A stretch of DNA of 29,332 nucleotides from RGIG4140 sp045635565 (GTDB lineage: Bacteria > Pseudomonadota > Alphaproteobacteria > CAAHEQ01 > UBA3637): positions 1 through 29,332 of the forward strand of contig JAZTVX010000076.1 of assembly GCA_045635565.1 (NCBI GenBank), read 5' to 3'. The stretch's first letter is position 1; each line of letters starts with the position of its first letter. Positions 15,388-24,586 of the stretch are shown here, one piece after another. The notes under the pieces are model-generated. The model was not told where the DNA came from, did not search any database, and worked only from the letters and a program-made list of their open reading frames with translations. The translations under genes and the position numbers were made by a program.

Positions 15388-15843
15388 ATGAAAAAAATCA
15401 TTTTTTTGGGGCTTGTCAGTACCCTTTTGTTCACTTCTCACATTTGTGAAGCATCTTCACGAACAGCCAAAGGGTTATCCGAAATTGATAAACTTGCCAT
15501 TACGGCAGGGGCTGCACAGGCTTGTGGTGCCGATCGTGACAAAATGACAACTTATGAAATGATTGTCAGCCGGATTTTGGTGAATCCAACTCGTTCAACA
15601 CAAGCCGAACAGGCTGTCTTGACGGCTTACGCTCGTAAAAAATTACAAACGTACCAAGAACAAAAATCTTCTCCTGAAATTGATTGTTATGAGGTATTGG
15701 ACCGATTTAACAGCATGCCATTATTTCGGTCAACTGTTTATCGTGACGGAACGTTAAAATTACCTGACGGAAAAGTCATCAAACCCGTTCGACCGGTTCA
15801 ACCAACACCTCAACCTCGTCCGAAACAATTGATGAAAAAATAA
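15388..15843 (+). CDS. Small secreted protein of unknown family
   Basis: 151 residues. A signal peptide (MKKIIFLGLVSTLLFTSHIC, cut near EA-SS) is followed by a helical domain with two Cys (46 and 100) that could form a disulfide. The C-terminus is Pro/Arg/Lys-rich (KPVRPVQPTPQPRPK) and could contact the cell wall or lipopolysaccharide. I do not recognise the family; the 'GAAQACGADRDKM' to 'YCxVL-like' spacing suggests a small periplasmic helical bundle but not a function. A good AGGAGA site and a strong promoter precede it. recG follows after 11 nt, so readthrough into recG is likely. Confidence 0.75.
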   Translation: MKKIIFLGLVSTLLFTSHICEASSRTAKGLSEIDKLAITAGAAQACGADRDKMTTYEMIVSRILVNPTRSTQAEQAVLTAYARKKLQTYQEQKSSPEIDCYEVLDRFNSMPLFRSTVYRDGTLKLPDGKVIKPVRPVQPTPQPRPKQLMKK

Positions 15844-15854
15844 TATAAATGTGA

Positions 15855-17951
15855 ATGCGACCGGAAAAACTGAATTTTTTATTTCGTGATGTAACATCAT
15901 TACACGGTACAGGTCAAAAAACTGCCGGTTTTTTGCGTAAATTATGTGGACCGTGTCTTGTAGATTTGCTGTTCCATGCTCCGATTGGGGTTATTCATCG
16001 CCCATTTAAAGAACAAGTAACCCATATTACATCAGGCAGTCACGCAACCGTTCATATTTGTATCGATGGACATATCGTGCCTCACACACGACGACAACCC
16101 TATAAAATCAATGCTCATTTGGTAAAAACAGCAGAACCTGTCGAATTGGTATTTTTCAATTATCGGAATGATTATTTGGAAAAGACTTTTTTGTGCAACA
16201 AGACTTATTTTATATCCGGAAAAATGGAAACAAACGGGTTTATGTTGAAAATATTGCATCCTGATTATGTGTCACATCAATTAAATGATATCCCCGAATT
16301 TGAAAGTGTGTATCCCCTAACAATAGGGTTGACCAATAAAGGCATGAATAAATCCATTCAATACATTGTATCACAAACACCTGATTTACCTGAATGGCAA
16401 GATATATTTTTTGTGCAAAAAAGAAACTGGCCTTCATGGAAACAAGCCATCAGTCAACTACATCAACCTCAATGTCTATCGGATATACAACCACAAACAC
16501 CCTCACGCCTGCGTTTAGCATACGATGAATTGTTGGCCAACCAACTCACTTTATTTTTGGCTCGGCACAAACGCAAAAAGCAAATCGGACAGAAACTCCC
16601 CCCCATTCAAGATAACGGATTAGTTAAACGTTTTTTGACACAATTACCGTTTGAACTCACATCAGCACAAAAACGGGTTATATCCGAAATTCAAACAGAT
16701 TTATCAGCAGATATCAAAATGACCCGTTTACTCCAAGGTGATGTTGGCAGTGGAAAAACCATTGTAGCGTTAATCGCGTTACTACAAGCAGTTGAAGGGG
16801 GTATGCAAGGCGTGTTAATGGTGCCGACAGATATTTTAGCCCACCAACATTTTAACTCTATTCAAAAAATGACCGCTTGTTTAGGTATTCGTATCGGATT
16901 ATTGACCGGTCGTGAAAAAGGCAAAAAACGCACACAGATATGTCAAGCGTTGGCCAATGGTGAATTGGATATTCTCATCGGCACGCATGCCGTATTTTCC
17001 GACGATGTTATTTATCATCAACTGGCTGTTGCCATCATTGATGAACAACACAAATTTGGTGTACAGCAACGCTTGGCTTTGACACAAAAACAACCCAACG
17101 TTAATGTGTTGGTTATGACAGCAACGCCGATTCCTCGTACCTTAGCATTGACAGCATACGGAGATATGGACGTTTCCGTTTTAGATGAAAAACCAGCCAA
17201 TCGAAAACCAATTGAAACACGGGTTATGCCCATGACTAAAGCCGTTGATTTATCGGAAAAATTATTTCAAAAAATTCGTCAATCCGAACAACGGTTGCAG
17301 GTTTATTGGGTTTGTCCGTTGGTAGAAGAATCGGAAAAATCCGATTTAATGGCTGCCGAAAAACGTTTTGAAATATTACAGGACGTTTTTGGCCATCGGG
17401 TTGGTTTGGTACACGGAAAAATGTCCGGTTCGCAAAAAGATGAAGTCATGAATCAATTTATTACCGGTCAACTGGACGTACTGGTTGCAACAACCGTCAT
17501 CGAAGTCGGTGTTGATGTGCCGACCGCATCCGTCATCGTAATTGAACAGGCAGAACGCTTCGGTTTAGCAGCTTTACATCAGTTACGGGGGCGTGTCGGT
17601 CGTGGAGGAACACAATCGAATTGTATTTTATTATACGGCAAACAATTATCACAAACGGCACAAGCCCGTTTAAAAATTATGCGTGAAACGGATAATGGTT
17701 TTTTGATTGCCGAAGAAGATTTACGCCTGCGAGGTGCCGGTGAAATTTTGGGTTCTCGACAATCGGGATTACAAACATTTTTATTTGCTGATTTAAATCA
17801 GCATGGCGATTTGCTTTATACAGCAACACAGGATGCCAAAATGATTTTAAATACCGATCCGATGTTAACTTCTTCCCGTGGACAGGCTCTGCGACAGTTG
17901 TTATACCTGTTTCGTCAGGATAAACACATTCAAACACTCAAGGCCGGATAA
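15855..17951 (+). CDS. recG: ATP-dependent DNA helicase RecG
   Basis: 698 residues, the usual RecG length. The N-terminal wedge domain (~55-160) binds branched DNA. The SF2 helicase core has Walker A GDVGSGKT (295-302), DEQH box (396-399), TATPIPRT, and in domain 2 VVATTVIEVGVDVPTAS with QLRGRVGRG. The C-terminal RecG motif appears as EEDLRLRGAGEILGSRQSG. It regresses stalled replication forks and processes recombination intermediates in the cytosol. The ATG at 15855 lacks a strong ribosome site, and expression probably depends on the preceding gene, 11 nt upstream. It converges on lpxL with an 11-nt gap and no obvious terminator between. Confidence 0.97.
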   Translation: MRPEKLNFLFRDVTSLHGTGQKTAGFLRKLCGPCLVDLLFHAPIGVIHRPFKEQVTHITSGSHATVHICIDGHIVPHTRRQPYKINAHLVKTAEPVELVFFNYRNDYLEKTFLCNKTYFISGKMETNGFMLKILHPDYVSHQLNDIPEFESVYPLTIGLTNKGMNKSIQYIVSQTPDLPEWQDIFFVQKRNWPSWKQAISQLHQPQCLSDIQPQTPSRLRLAYDELLANQLTLFLARHKRKKQIGQKLPPIQDNGLVKRFLTQLPFELTSAQKRVISEIQTDLSADIKMTRLLQGDVGSGKTIVALIALLQAVEGGMQGVLMVPTDILAHQHFNSIQKMTACLGIRIGLLTGREKGKKRTQICQALANGELDILIGTHAVFSDDVIYHQLAVAIIDEQHKFGVQQRLALTQKQPNVNVLVMTATPIPRTLALTAYGDMDVSVLDEKPANRKPIETRVMPMTKAVDLSEKLFQKIRQSEQRLQVYWVCPLVEESEKSDLMAAEKRFEILQDVFGHRVGLVHGKMSGSQKDEVMNQFITGQLDVLVATTVIEVGVDVPTASVIVIEQAERFGLAALHQLRGRVGRGGTQSNCILLYGKQLSQTAQARLKIMRETDNGFLIAEEDLRLRGAGEILGSRQSGLQTFLFADLNQHGDLLYTATQDAKMILNTDPMLTSSRGQALRQLLYLFRQDKHIQTLKAG

Positions 17952-17962
17952 TTTATGCCAAT

Positions 17963-18859
17963 TTAATATTCGGATTTATCAAATCGGCGATGAATCCATA
18001 ACCACTGTTCCGGTGTTTCACGAATCCATTTTTCCAATTCTTGATTGATGGACAACATGGTTTCATAGATGGCTTTGTTTTTATCCGGAGTTTGTGAAAC
18101 GGGTAAAGGGTAAACATCTATTTTAAATTGTCCGTTCGCTACACGAATACACCGAGCCATAAAAATCGGCATGTTCAATTTCAACGCAACAGTTGCAATA
18201 GCGGGGGCCGTTTTAGCCATTTTTCCGAAAAACGGCACATCAATACCTTCTCGCAGTTTTTGGTCACATAGCATGACAACACCTTTGCCGGCATGCAATA
18301 ATTCAATCATTTTTTTAGCCCCTTGCGATCCTTTGGGAATCAACGTACCGACACGTCGCTGAAACAATACCTTATCCAACCATGGATTATTAGCCGAACG
18401 ATAAACAGGATTCAAACAGTAATCATCAAATAAATTCGTCGTAACGGCCAATTCAAAATTACCAATATGACCCGAACAGACAAAACATCCCTGTTTTTGG
18501 TGTGCCACTTGTTGTAAATATGATAAACCCGTTATATCGGCTTGTCGAAACAACGATGCTCCATGAGGCAATTCGGCATATGTTCGTCCCCAATGGCACC
18601 ACATTTTTTTTAAAATCAACTCCCGTTCTTCATCTGTTTTATCCGGAAATGCACAGGCTAAATTCCGTCGTCCGACATGATTACGCTTGGGGAAACAATG
18701 ATACATCACTTTTCCCAATCCGGCACCGATTGATGAGGCCGTCCGAACAGGCAACACTTTAAAAAACAATAAAACCAAATAAACAAAACAACCGACTATC
18801 GGATCGGAAAAATACCGTTGAACGGTTGTTCTGCGTGCCTGTCGCAATGCCCGACTCAT
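17963..18859 (-). CDS. lpxL: Lipid A lauroyl-type acyltransferase (LpxL/HtrB family)
   Basis: 298 residues. A hydrophobic N-terminal segment (~21-36) anchors the enzyme to the inner membrane. The HX4E catalytic motif appears in CSGHIGNFELAV as H131 and Glu136. CDQKLREGIDVPFFGK and PEQWLWIHRRF are further signatures of the family. It adds a secondary acyl chain to Kdo-lipid A precursor. The start follows lpxK directly, with the strong ribosome site AAGGGGGTG upstream of the ATG. Whether it transfers laurate or another chain cannot be read from sequence; LpxM or LpxP would be the alternatives. Confidence 0.93.
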   Translation of the reverse strand: MSRALRQARRTTVQRYFSDPIVGCFVYLVLLFFKVLPVRTASSIGAGLGKVMYHCFPKRNHVGRRNLACAFPDKTDEERELILKKMWCHWGRTYAELPHGASLFRQADITGLSYLQQVAHQKQGCFVCSGHIGNFELAVTTNLFDDYCLNPVYRSANNPWLDKVLFQRRVGTLIPKGSQGAKKMIELLHAGKGVVMLCDQKLREGIDVPFFGKMAKTAPAIATVALKLNMPIFMARCIRVANGQFKIDVYPLPVSQTPDKNKAIYETMLSINQELEKWIRETPEQWLWIHRRFDKSEY

Positions 18860-19831
18860 TTAAAACACCCCCTTAACAATTTCCATGGCTTCTTGCGGAT
18901 TGTCAAAAATAAATTGTCCATCAACAACATGAATCCGTTTCAATAAATCTTTCGGAATTTTAACAGCATCTTTCGTTGTTGTCACCAATGTCAAACCGTT
19001 TGCCGTTTTTAATAACCGTTCAATGTCAAACCTTGTGTAAAAATAATGGTCAGGATAACTTTCTGTTTGAACAACATTCACTCCTTCACTTTGAAGCATT
19101 TTGTAAAACTTATCCGGTTGACCGATACCGGCAAAAGCCATGACCTTTTTGCCTTTTAATGATAAAATACTTTTTTTGTCAATTTGAAAACGCCCTGTTA
19201 AAATCGGCAAATCCACTTTATTGCGTTGCAAATAAAACCGAACCCCCCACTCATCATCACCGGCAATGACGATAACGTCCGCCCGAGTCAATCCTTTCAA
19301 AACCGGCTCACGCAACGGACCGGCTGGAATCACACATTCATTCCCAAACCCTTTTTTTCCGTCAACAACAACAAATGAAAGTGTTTTGATTAAGGACGGG
19401 TTTTGAAAACCATCATCCATAATAATACATTCTGCCCCGTGTTTAACGGCTGTTTGTGCTCCTCGAGCCCGATAATTATCTACAATCGTTGGTGCATAAC
19501 ACGCCAACAAAACCGCTTCATCACCCACATCACAAGCCGAATGATTTTCCAAATCAACCCGTACGTTTTTCAAACGGGATTTATATCCATGATTCAGAAA
19601 GAAAAAGTGTTTTTTTTGTTTTTTGACCAAAGAAGCAACAGCCAAACAAACCGGTGTCTTACCCGTTCCTCCGACCGACAAATTGCCAACACAAATAACA
19701 GGAACGGATACCTGATATGGATTTGTCCGTCGAAAGCGGGAAGCCGTTCCAAAAGCATAAACAGCCCCTAACGGTTTTAACAACCGAGATAAAAAGTGAT
19801 TCGGAATATCCCAAAAGCGAGGCGTTTTCAT
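18860..19831 (-). CDS. lpxK: Tetraacyldisaccharide 4'-kinase LpxK
   Basis: About 323 residues. VPVICVGNLSVGGTGKTPVC carries the P-loop (GGTGKT, 54-59). Further conserved stretches are HGYKSR, DVGDEAVLL, IIMDDGFQNPSL, PAGPLREP and the AFAGIGQPDKFY region. It phosphorylates the 4' position of the lipid A disaccharide at the inner membrane. The start is ambiguous: an ATG at 19831 or the adjacent GTG at 19834; AAAGGA lies 5-8 nt upstream. It lies between waaA and lpxL, the classical lipid A maturation order, and all three probably share one transcript. Confidence 0.95.
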   Translation of the reverse strand: MKTPRFWDIPNHFLSRLLKPLGAVYAFGTASRFRRTNPYQVSVPVICVGNLSVGGTGKTPVCLAVASLVKKQKKHFFFLNHGYKSRLKNVRVDLENHSACDVGDEAVLLACYAPTIVDNYRARGAQTAVKHGAECIIMDDGFQNPSLIKTLSFVVVDGKKGFGNECVIPAGPLREPVLKGLTRADVIVIAGDDEWGVRFYLQRNKVDLPILTGRFQIDKKSILSLKGKKVMAFAGIGQPDKFYKMLQSEGVNVVQTESYPDHYFYTRFDIERLLKTANGLTLVTTTKDAVKIPKDLLKRIHVVDGQFIFDNPQEAMEIVKGVF

Positions 19832-19845
19832 CACATTTTTCCTTT

Positions 19846-21111
19846 CTAAACATCAAACCGTTGATGCAAAATATCATATACTCTGTCTAACACATTCATT
19901 TCCGATGTTGCCATTTTTTCAGCCCGAACAGCCATTTTTTCGGCTTCTGCCGGTTTCATTAAAAAGGCCAAAAGGCGTTTTGATAAGGCTTTAACATCAC
20001 CAACTTCAACCAAGGCTTTATTTTTTTTGGCTTGGGTGACAATTTCACGAAAGTTAAACGCATGTGGTCCAATCATTACGGCTCGATGCAAACGCATGGG
20101 TTCCAGCATGTTTTGTCCACCAAACGGAATCAAAGACCCCCCGACAAATACAAACGGTGATAATTGGTAAATCAATCCCATTTCACCAATAGTATCAGCC
20201 AAATAAACATCCGTTTTTGATGTAATATCTTCTCCGCGAGAACGTCGGGCAACAGTTAATCCGTTCTTTTTCAGCATTTTTTCAATATCATCACCCCGAT
20301 TAGGATGTCTGGGCGAAATAATCGTCAATAAATCAGCATACTGTTTGGTAATAACGGTGTGAACCTCAACACCCATTTCCTCTTCATTGGCGTGCGTGCT
20401 TGCCATACACCAGCACGGACGTTGTCCGATAGCCTTTTTTAAACTTTTTAATTCTTTTAAATCAAACGGTGGCTGTGTGGCAGCAAATTTCAAATTACCG
20501 ACACTAACAACATCTTTCGCTCCCAACACTTTGAGCCGACGAGCATCTTCTTTTGTTTGTCCGAAAGACAACGTGAACAAGTGTTGAATAGCCCCAATCA
20601 TGGCCGAAAATTTTTGCCAGCGTTTAAATGATTTATCGGAAATACGACCGTTTAACAATACCAGTGGAATCCCTTGTTTTCGAATAGATGACAACATATT
20701 CGGCCAAAAATCCGATTCAAACCATAGAACCAAATCCGGTTGCCAATGGCGAACAAATCGGCGACTTGCCCATGGAAAATCAACAGGCAGATAATGGTGA
20801 AACGCTCCTTTAGGCAACCGTTTTTGCATCAGATGGGCAGATGTAACCGTTCCGGATGTAATCATAACCGTTAAATTTTTATTAGCACTGATAAGTTTTT
20901 GAACCAATGGCAACATGGACAAACACTCTCCGACACTTGCGCCATGCATCCAAACCAATTTGCCTGCCGGTCTTTTCTGTATGAAAAAACCCAATCGTTC
21001 TTTAAACCGTTTTTTATCTTCTTTTCCACGAAAAAAACGAATGATTAACAAGATAAAAATCAACGGACTAAACAAAATTGTCAAAACGCGGTATAAAAAT
21101 AATGTTGTCAT
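19846..21111 (-). CDS. waaA: Kdo transferase WaaA (KdtA)
   Basis: 421 residues. A transmembrane helix spans ~8-27. The GT30 domain begins at KLVWMHGASVGECLS, where Glu62 is the catalytic base. LVLWFESDFWPNML, LLNGRISDKSFKRW and the GGSLIPFGGQNMLEP loop are conserved family motifs. It attaches one or more Kdo residues to lipid IVA, linking lipid A to the core. The ATG at 21111 is chosen; a longer in-frame start at 21186 would add an unusual 25-residue Phe/Cys-rich leader and overlap the divergent gene. The ribosome site is weak. First gene of waaA-lpxK-lpxL. Confidence 0.95.
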   Translation of the reverse strand: MTTLFLYRVLTILFSPLIFILLIIRFFRGKEDKKRFKERLGFFIQKRPAGKLVWMHGASVGECLSMLPLVQKLISANKNLTVMITSGTVTSAHLMQKRLPKGAFHHYLPVDFPWASRRFVRHWQPDLVLWFESDFWPNMLSSIRKQGIPLVLLNGRISDKSFKRWQKFSAMIGAIQHLFTLSFGQTKEDARRLKVLGAKDVVSVGNLKFAATQPPFDLKELKSLKKAIGQRPCWCMASTHANEEEMGVEVHTVITKQYADLLTIISPRHPNRGDDIEKMLKKNGLTVARRSRGEDITSKTDVYLADTIGEMGLIYQLSPFVFVGGSLIPFGGQNMLEPMRLHRAVMIGPHAFNFREIVTQAKKNKALVEVGDVKALSKRLLAFLMKPAEAEKMAVRAEKMATSEMNVLDRVYDILHQRFDV

Positions 21112-21137
21112 TTTCAAAAACTTTCTGATAATATATA
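21105..21137 (+). promoter_or_regulatory. Promoter of the winged-helix gene, overlapping the waaA start
   Basis: TTGTCA (21105-21110), then TAATAT (21129-21134), 18 nt apart, or GATAAT at 16 nt. The -35 overlaps the waaA start codon. On the opposite strand TTGAGT with TATTAT 16 nt on could drive waaA, so the two promoters share DNA. Confidence 0.45.
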
Positions 21138-21177
21138 GAAAGCATATTAACTCAAATGAAAAAAAAAGGCAAGGTGT

Positions 21178-21783
21178 ATGATTCAAATAAAAGTGAAAAA
21201 TCCTCTTTTTGAAGAAGCGTTAATGACTTCTTTAAGTGAATTTGATCCAAAAATTTACGATAAAAATGCCCCGTCGGGGGATATTTTACTCATCTTGGAT
21301 ACACAGGAAAACGTTTCGTCGTTTTTAAATCAGCCATCACAACAAGCCATTGTATTACTCGGGACTCATCATCAGGAAGCCGATTTGGAAATGGATTTAC
21401 CCTGCTCTCTAAACGAACTGAAAAGACAACTGAATCTGCTGATTTTAAAGCATCGTAATATGCCGATGTTTGAAAATGATTATTTTTTGTTTGAAGGGGC
21501 CAACCGTCTTCTCATTAACAAACACACAGCAGAAAAAATTCGTTTAACAGAAAAAGAAACACGGTTAATTTCATTTTTAGTTTGTGCATTACCTGAAAGC
21601 GTATCCAAGGCAGACTTATTACGTGAAGTATGGCATTATAATCCGGAAACGGAAACACACACTGTTGAAACACATATTTATGCACTCCGACAAAAGATGG
21701 GGGAAGAATATTTTGATTCACTCATATCCAACACAGCAGACGGATATATCATACGCATCGATTCAAATGAAGCAGATGCATAA
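21178..21783 (+). CDS. OmpR/PhoB-type winged-helix regulator with degenerate receiver
   Basis: 201 residues. Residues ~115-195 form a winged helix of the OmpR/PhoB C-terminal type: RLTEKETRLISFLVCA, SKADLLREVWHY, THTVETHIYALRQKM and NTADGYIIR. Residues 1-~95 look like a shortened receiver: GDILLILD places Asp41 near the usual phospho-site, but the acidic pair after strand 1 and the late conserved Lys are missing. It therefore probably works without normal phosphorelay. AAGGCAAGGTG precedes the ATG. It is divergent from waaA with a shared promoter region, so it might control lipid A genes; this is inference only. Confidence 0.85.
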   Translation: MIQIKVKNPLFEEALMTSLSEFDPKIYDKNAPSGDILLILDTQENVSSFLNQPSQQAIVLLGTHHQEADLEMDLPCSLNELKRQLNLLILKHRNMPMFENDYFLFEGANRLLINKHTAEKIRLTEKETRLISFLVCALPESVSKADLLREVWHYNPETETHTVETHIYALRQKMGEEYFDSLISNTADGYIIRIDSNEADA

Positions 21784-21788
21784 ACTCT

Positions 21789-21817
21789 TTGACAAAAGTA
21801 TAAAAAAGGGATATAAT
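21789..21817 (+). promoter_or_regulatory. Consensus sigma-70 promoter of rlmE
   Basis: TTGACA (21789-21794), exactly 17 nt, TATAAT (21812-21817): a perfect match to both hexamers. Start predicted near 21824, leaving a leader of about 16 nt that holds the AGGAGA site. Confidence 0.85.
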
Positions 21818-21839
21818 CCCCCATTATCAGGAGAAAAAC

Positions 21840-22520
21840 ATGCAATTTAATGCCCGTCATTTAAAAACAAGACTTAAAAAAGTCAGAGGTCGCAAAGCAT
21901 CCAGTACAAAATGGTTACAACGTCAAATCAATGATCCATATGTTGCTGAAGCCCATCGATTAGGGTATCGGGGTCGTGCTGCTTTTAAAATTATGCAGTT
22001 GGACGATCAGTTTCATTTTTTCAAACCGGGCAAACGGGTTGTTGATTTAGGATGTGCCCCCGGTGGGTGGTCTCAGGTAGCAGTTGAACGGGTCAAATCC
22101 ACACCGGAAAATCCGTTGGTTGTCGGTATGGATTTATTAGAAGCCCAAGAAATAGCCGGTGCTCGGTTGGTTCAAATGGATTTTACAACAGATGAAGCCC
22201 CTGCCAAACTGGAAGAATTACTGGGTGGACATAAAGCCGATATCGTCATGTCAGACATGGCCGCCAACACGACGGGCATGCACAGCATTGACCATTTGCG
22301 AATTATGGGATTGTTAGAAATGGCTTATGATTTTGCCTGTCAAATACTTAATCCGAATGGTGTTTTTATTGCCAAAATTTTCCAAGGAGGAACAGAAAAC
22401 CAATTTTTGGCAGATATGAAGAAAAATTTTGCTGTTGTTAAACACGCAAAACCTGATGCCAGCCGCAAAGATTCGTCAGAAGTGTATGTTGTTGCCACCG
22501 GTTTCAGAGGTTCAAAGTAA
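21840..22520 (+). CDS. rlmE: 23S rRNA 2'-O-methyltransferase RlmE (FtsJ/RrmJ)
   Basis: 226 residues. The SAM-binding motif VVDLGCAPGGWSQVAVERV is at 67-85. The catalytic tetrad K-D-K-E is complete: Lys50 (RAAFKI), Asp139 (MSDMAAN), Lys179 (AKIFQG) and Glu214 (SSEVYVVATG). In E. coli it methylates U2552 of the 23S rRNA A-loop late in 50S assembly. The N-terminal ~30 residues are basic and longer than in E. coli. It is driven by a near-perfect promoter and followed after 15 nt by an rsmB-like gene, so it probably opens an RNA-modification operon. Confidence 0.96.
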   Translation: MQFNARHLKTRLKKVRGRKASSTKWLQRQINDPYVAEAHRLGYRGRAAFKIMQLDDQFHFFKPGKRVVDLGCAPGGWSQVAVERVKSTPENPLVVGMDLLEAQEIAGARLVQMDFTTDEAPAKLEELLGGHKADIVMSDMAANTTGMHSIDHLRIMGLLEMAYDFACQILNPNGVFIAKIFQGGTENQFLADMKKNFAVVKHAKPDASRKDSSEVYVVATGFRGSK

Positions 22521-22535
22521 TACAAGGATACCATC

Positions 22536-23633
22536 ATGCGTGAAGATCGTATTAAAGATTTAGCCGTTACCTTATTGACGGAAATTGAGGCAACAAACCG
22601 ACCGGCAAGTGAAGTTATTAACACTTTTACACGCATGCGTTCGTTTTTAGGGTCAAAAGATAGACGTTATCTAACGGATATTGTATGGCGTATTTTACGT
22701 TTAAAAGCCCGTTTGAATTTTTGTTATCCAAAAGCAACATGGCGTGAAAAAATTGATTTATCGGAACAGGCGTTGCCGTTAACGGATAAAACACCACAAC
22801 ACATCTTGTGGGAAGTCCCTGAATGGTTAATAAAACACATTAGCAATCCCGAACGGGAGTTGCCGGCATTGCTGGATACACCACCGATTGTATTGCGTAC
22901 AAACGGAAACCGTGACATTATTCGTCAGCAACTGCAACAAGAAGGCATTGAAACAATCCCGACAACATTATCGCCATATGGTCTTATATTAACAAAGCGA
23001 ATCAATTTATCGACCAGCCAATGTTATCGCAACGGATTAGTAGAAGTACAAGATGAGGGCTCGCAACTGGTTGCGTTAATGACCCATATTCAACCAAACG
23101 ATACGGTTTTGGATTATTGTGCCGGTGCCGGAGGCAAATCGTTGATTTTCGCTCAAATGATGCAAAATAAAGGTTGTATTTTGGCACATGATGTTTCTGA
23201 ACGCAGTTTAAACGAACTGCAAAAGCGTTCTTTACGAGCCAAAGCATCCATCATTCAGACAACAACTCATCTGGCCTCATGGCATAAACAACACACCAAT
23301 ACAACATGGAAACACGTTGTCGTTGATGCTCCGTGTTCGGGAACAGGAACATGGCGACGGTGCCCCGATGCCCGTTGGAAATTAACTCCGGAGCAATTGC
23401 AACAGTTATGCAAAAAGCAGGCAACTATTTTAAAAAGTGCGTCACAGTATGTTGCCCCTATGGGGTATTTATCTTATATGACATGTTCTTTAACAAATGA
23501 TGAAAACATCAATCAAGTGTGTTCTTTTTTAAAACAACAGACACATTTTAAATTATGTTCACACAAACAATTTTCACCAGCACAAACACAAACGGATGGT
23601 TTGTTTTGTGCCGTTATGCAACGTCAATCATAG
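22536..23633 (+). CDS. RsmB-family RNA (cytosine-5) methyltransferase
   Basis: 365 residues of the NOL1/NOP2/Sun (RsmB) class. SAM motif I VLDYCAGAGGKS (191-202), motif IV DAPCSGTGTWRRCPD (264-278) with Cys267, and motif VI MTCSLTNDEN with the catalytic Cys317 are present. The product is 5-methylcytosine, probably in 16S rRNA as with RsmB (C967). It is shorter than E. coli RsmB and has only a reduced N-terminal helical part, so the exact target site is uncertain. It sits between rlmE and truB with 15- and 9-nt gaps, on one transcript. Confidence 0.9.
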   Translation: MREDRIKDLAVTLLTEIEATNRPASEVINTFTRMRSFLGSKDRRYLTDIVWRILRLKARLNFCYPKATWREKIDLSEQALPLTDKTPQHILWEVPEWLIKHISNPERELPALLDTPPIVLRTNGNRDIIRQQLQQEGIETIPTTLSPYGLILTKRINLSTSQCYRNGLVEVQDEGSQLVALMTHIQPNDTVLDYCAGAGGKSLIFAQMMQNKGCILAHDVSERSLNELQKRSLRAKASIIQTTTHLASWHKQHTNTTWKHVVVDAPCSGTGTWRRCPDARWKLTPEQLQQLCKKQATILKSASQYVAPMGYLSYMTCSLTNDENINQVCSFLKQQTHFKLCSHKQFSPAQTQTDGLFCAVMQRQS

Positions 23634-23642
23634 AGAGGATCT

Positions 23643-24560
23643 ATGGCAAAAAACAAAATAAACGGTTGGTTAGTTATTGATAAACCGTACAACATGGGGT
23701 CAACATCGGTTGTCGGTAAATTAAAATGGTTGTTAAAACCGGAAAAAATCGGTCATGCCGGCACATTAGACCCGTTAGCAACAGGTGTTTTACCAATTGC
23801 TTTCGGTTCGGCAACAAAAACGATTCCTTTTGTAATGGATGGACAAAAAACATATGAATTTGAGGTGACCTGGGGACGTCAAACAACAACTGATGATGTA
23901 GAAGGTGAAACACAATATGAATCGGATTTACGACCGACTCGGCAAGAAATTGAAATACTTCTTCCACAATTTATCGGACAAATCGAACAAATTCCTCCTC
24001 AATACAGTGCCTTGAAAATAAATGGGAAACGAGCATATGATTTAGCCCGAAACGGTGTTGAAGTTGATTTTAAACCACGTTTAATTCAAATTGATTCGTT
24101 GCAAATTTTATCACATACGTCAGAAAAGACGCTTTTTCAAGTGCAATGTGGTAAAGGAACGTATGTGCGTTCAATCGGGCGAGACTTGGGACAAAAGTTA
24201 GGCTGTTACGGATATATTACCCGATTGAGAAGAACAAAATGTGGCCCTTTTGATATTAACATGTCGATTTTACTTGAAAATTTGGAAAAAGACAGTTATA
24301 ATGAAAACGCTTCGAAAATTATATCACCGCTGACTGCACTGGACGACATCTTGGTGCTAGCCGTAGGTGATGAAGAAAAAGAAGCCTTGTTGTACGGTAA
24401 AAGTATTTCTTTTCCGTTACAGGATATGACCTGTAATCCGTTTTGTCCGACAGAATTATCGGTTGGTAGTGTTGTCGGATTAAGATGGGGGCAACAATTG
24501 TGTGCATTGGCAACATATACAGACGGTCAATTAAAACCGTTTCGTGTATTTGCTGTTTAA
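23643..24560 (+). CDS. truB: tRNA pseudouridine-55 synthase TruB
   Basis: 305 residues. GWLVIDKPYNMGSTS opens the protein, followed by GHAGTLDPLATGVLPI with catalytic Asp43, TTDDVEGE, PPQYSALKINGKRAYDLAR and GTYVRSIGRDLGQKLG. These are the classic TruB motifs. It converts U55 to pseudouridine in the T-loop of tRNAs. The C-terminal ~70 residues form a PUA-like domain. AGAGG lies before the ATG. It is followed by rpsO, keeping the widespread truB-rpsO-pnp order, while the usual upstream nusA-infB-rbfA are absent here. Confidence 0.97.
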   Translation: MAKNKINGWLVIDKPYNMGSTSVVGKLKWLLKPEKIGHAGTLDPLATGVLPIAFGSATKTIPFVMDGQKTYEFEVTWGRQTTTDDVEGETQYESDLRPTRQEIEILLPQFIGQIEQIPPQYSALKINGKRAYDLARNGVEVDFKPRLIQIDSLQILSHTSEKTLFQVQCGKGTYVRSIGRDLGQKLGCYGYITRLRRTKCGPFDINMSILLENLEKDSYNENASKIISPLTALDDILVLAVGDEEKEALLYGKSISFPLQDMTCNPFCPTELSVGSVVGLRWGQQLCALATYTDGQLKPFRVFAV

Positions 24561-24586
24561 TTAAAATTTTTTTAAGGAGAAAAACG

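Noticed and set aside
21112..21186. Extended waaA start with 25 extra residues
   Set aside because: The extension is Phe/Cys-rich, lacks a ribosome site and overlaps the divergent gene and both promoters.
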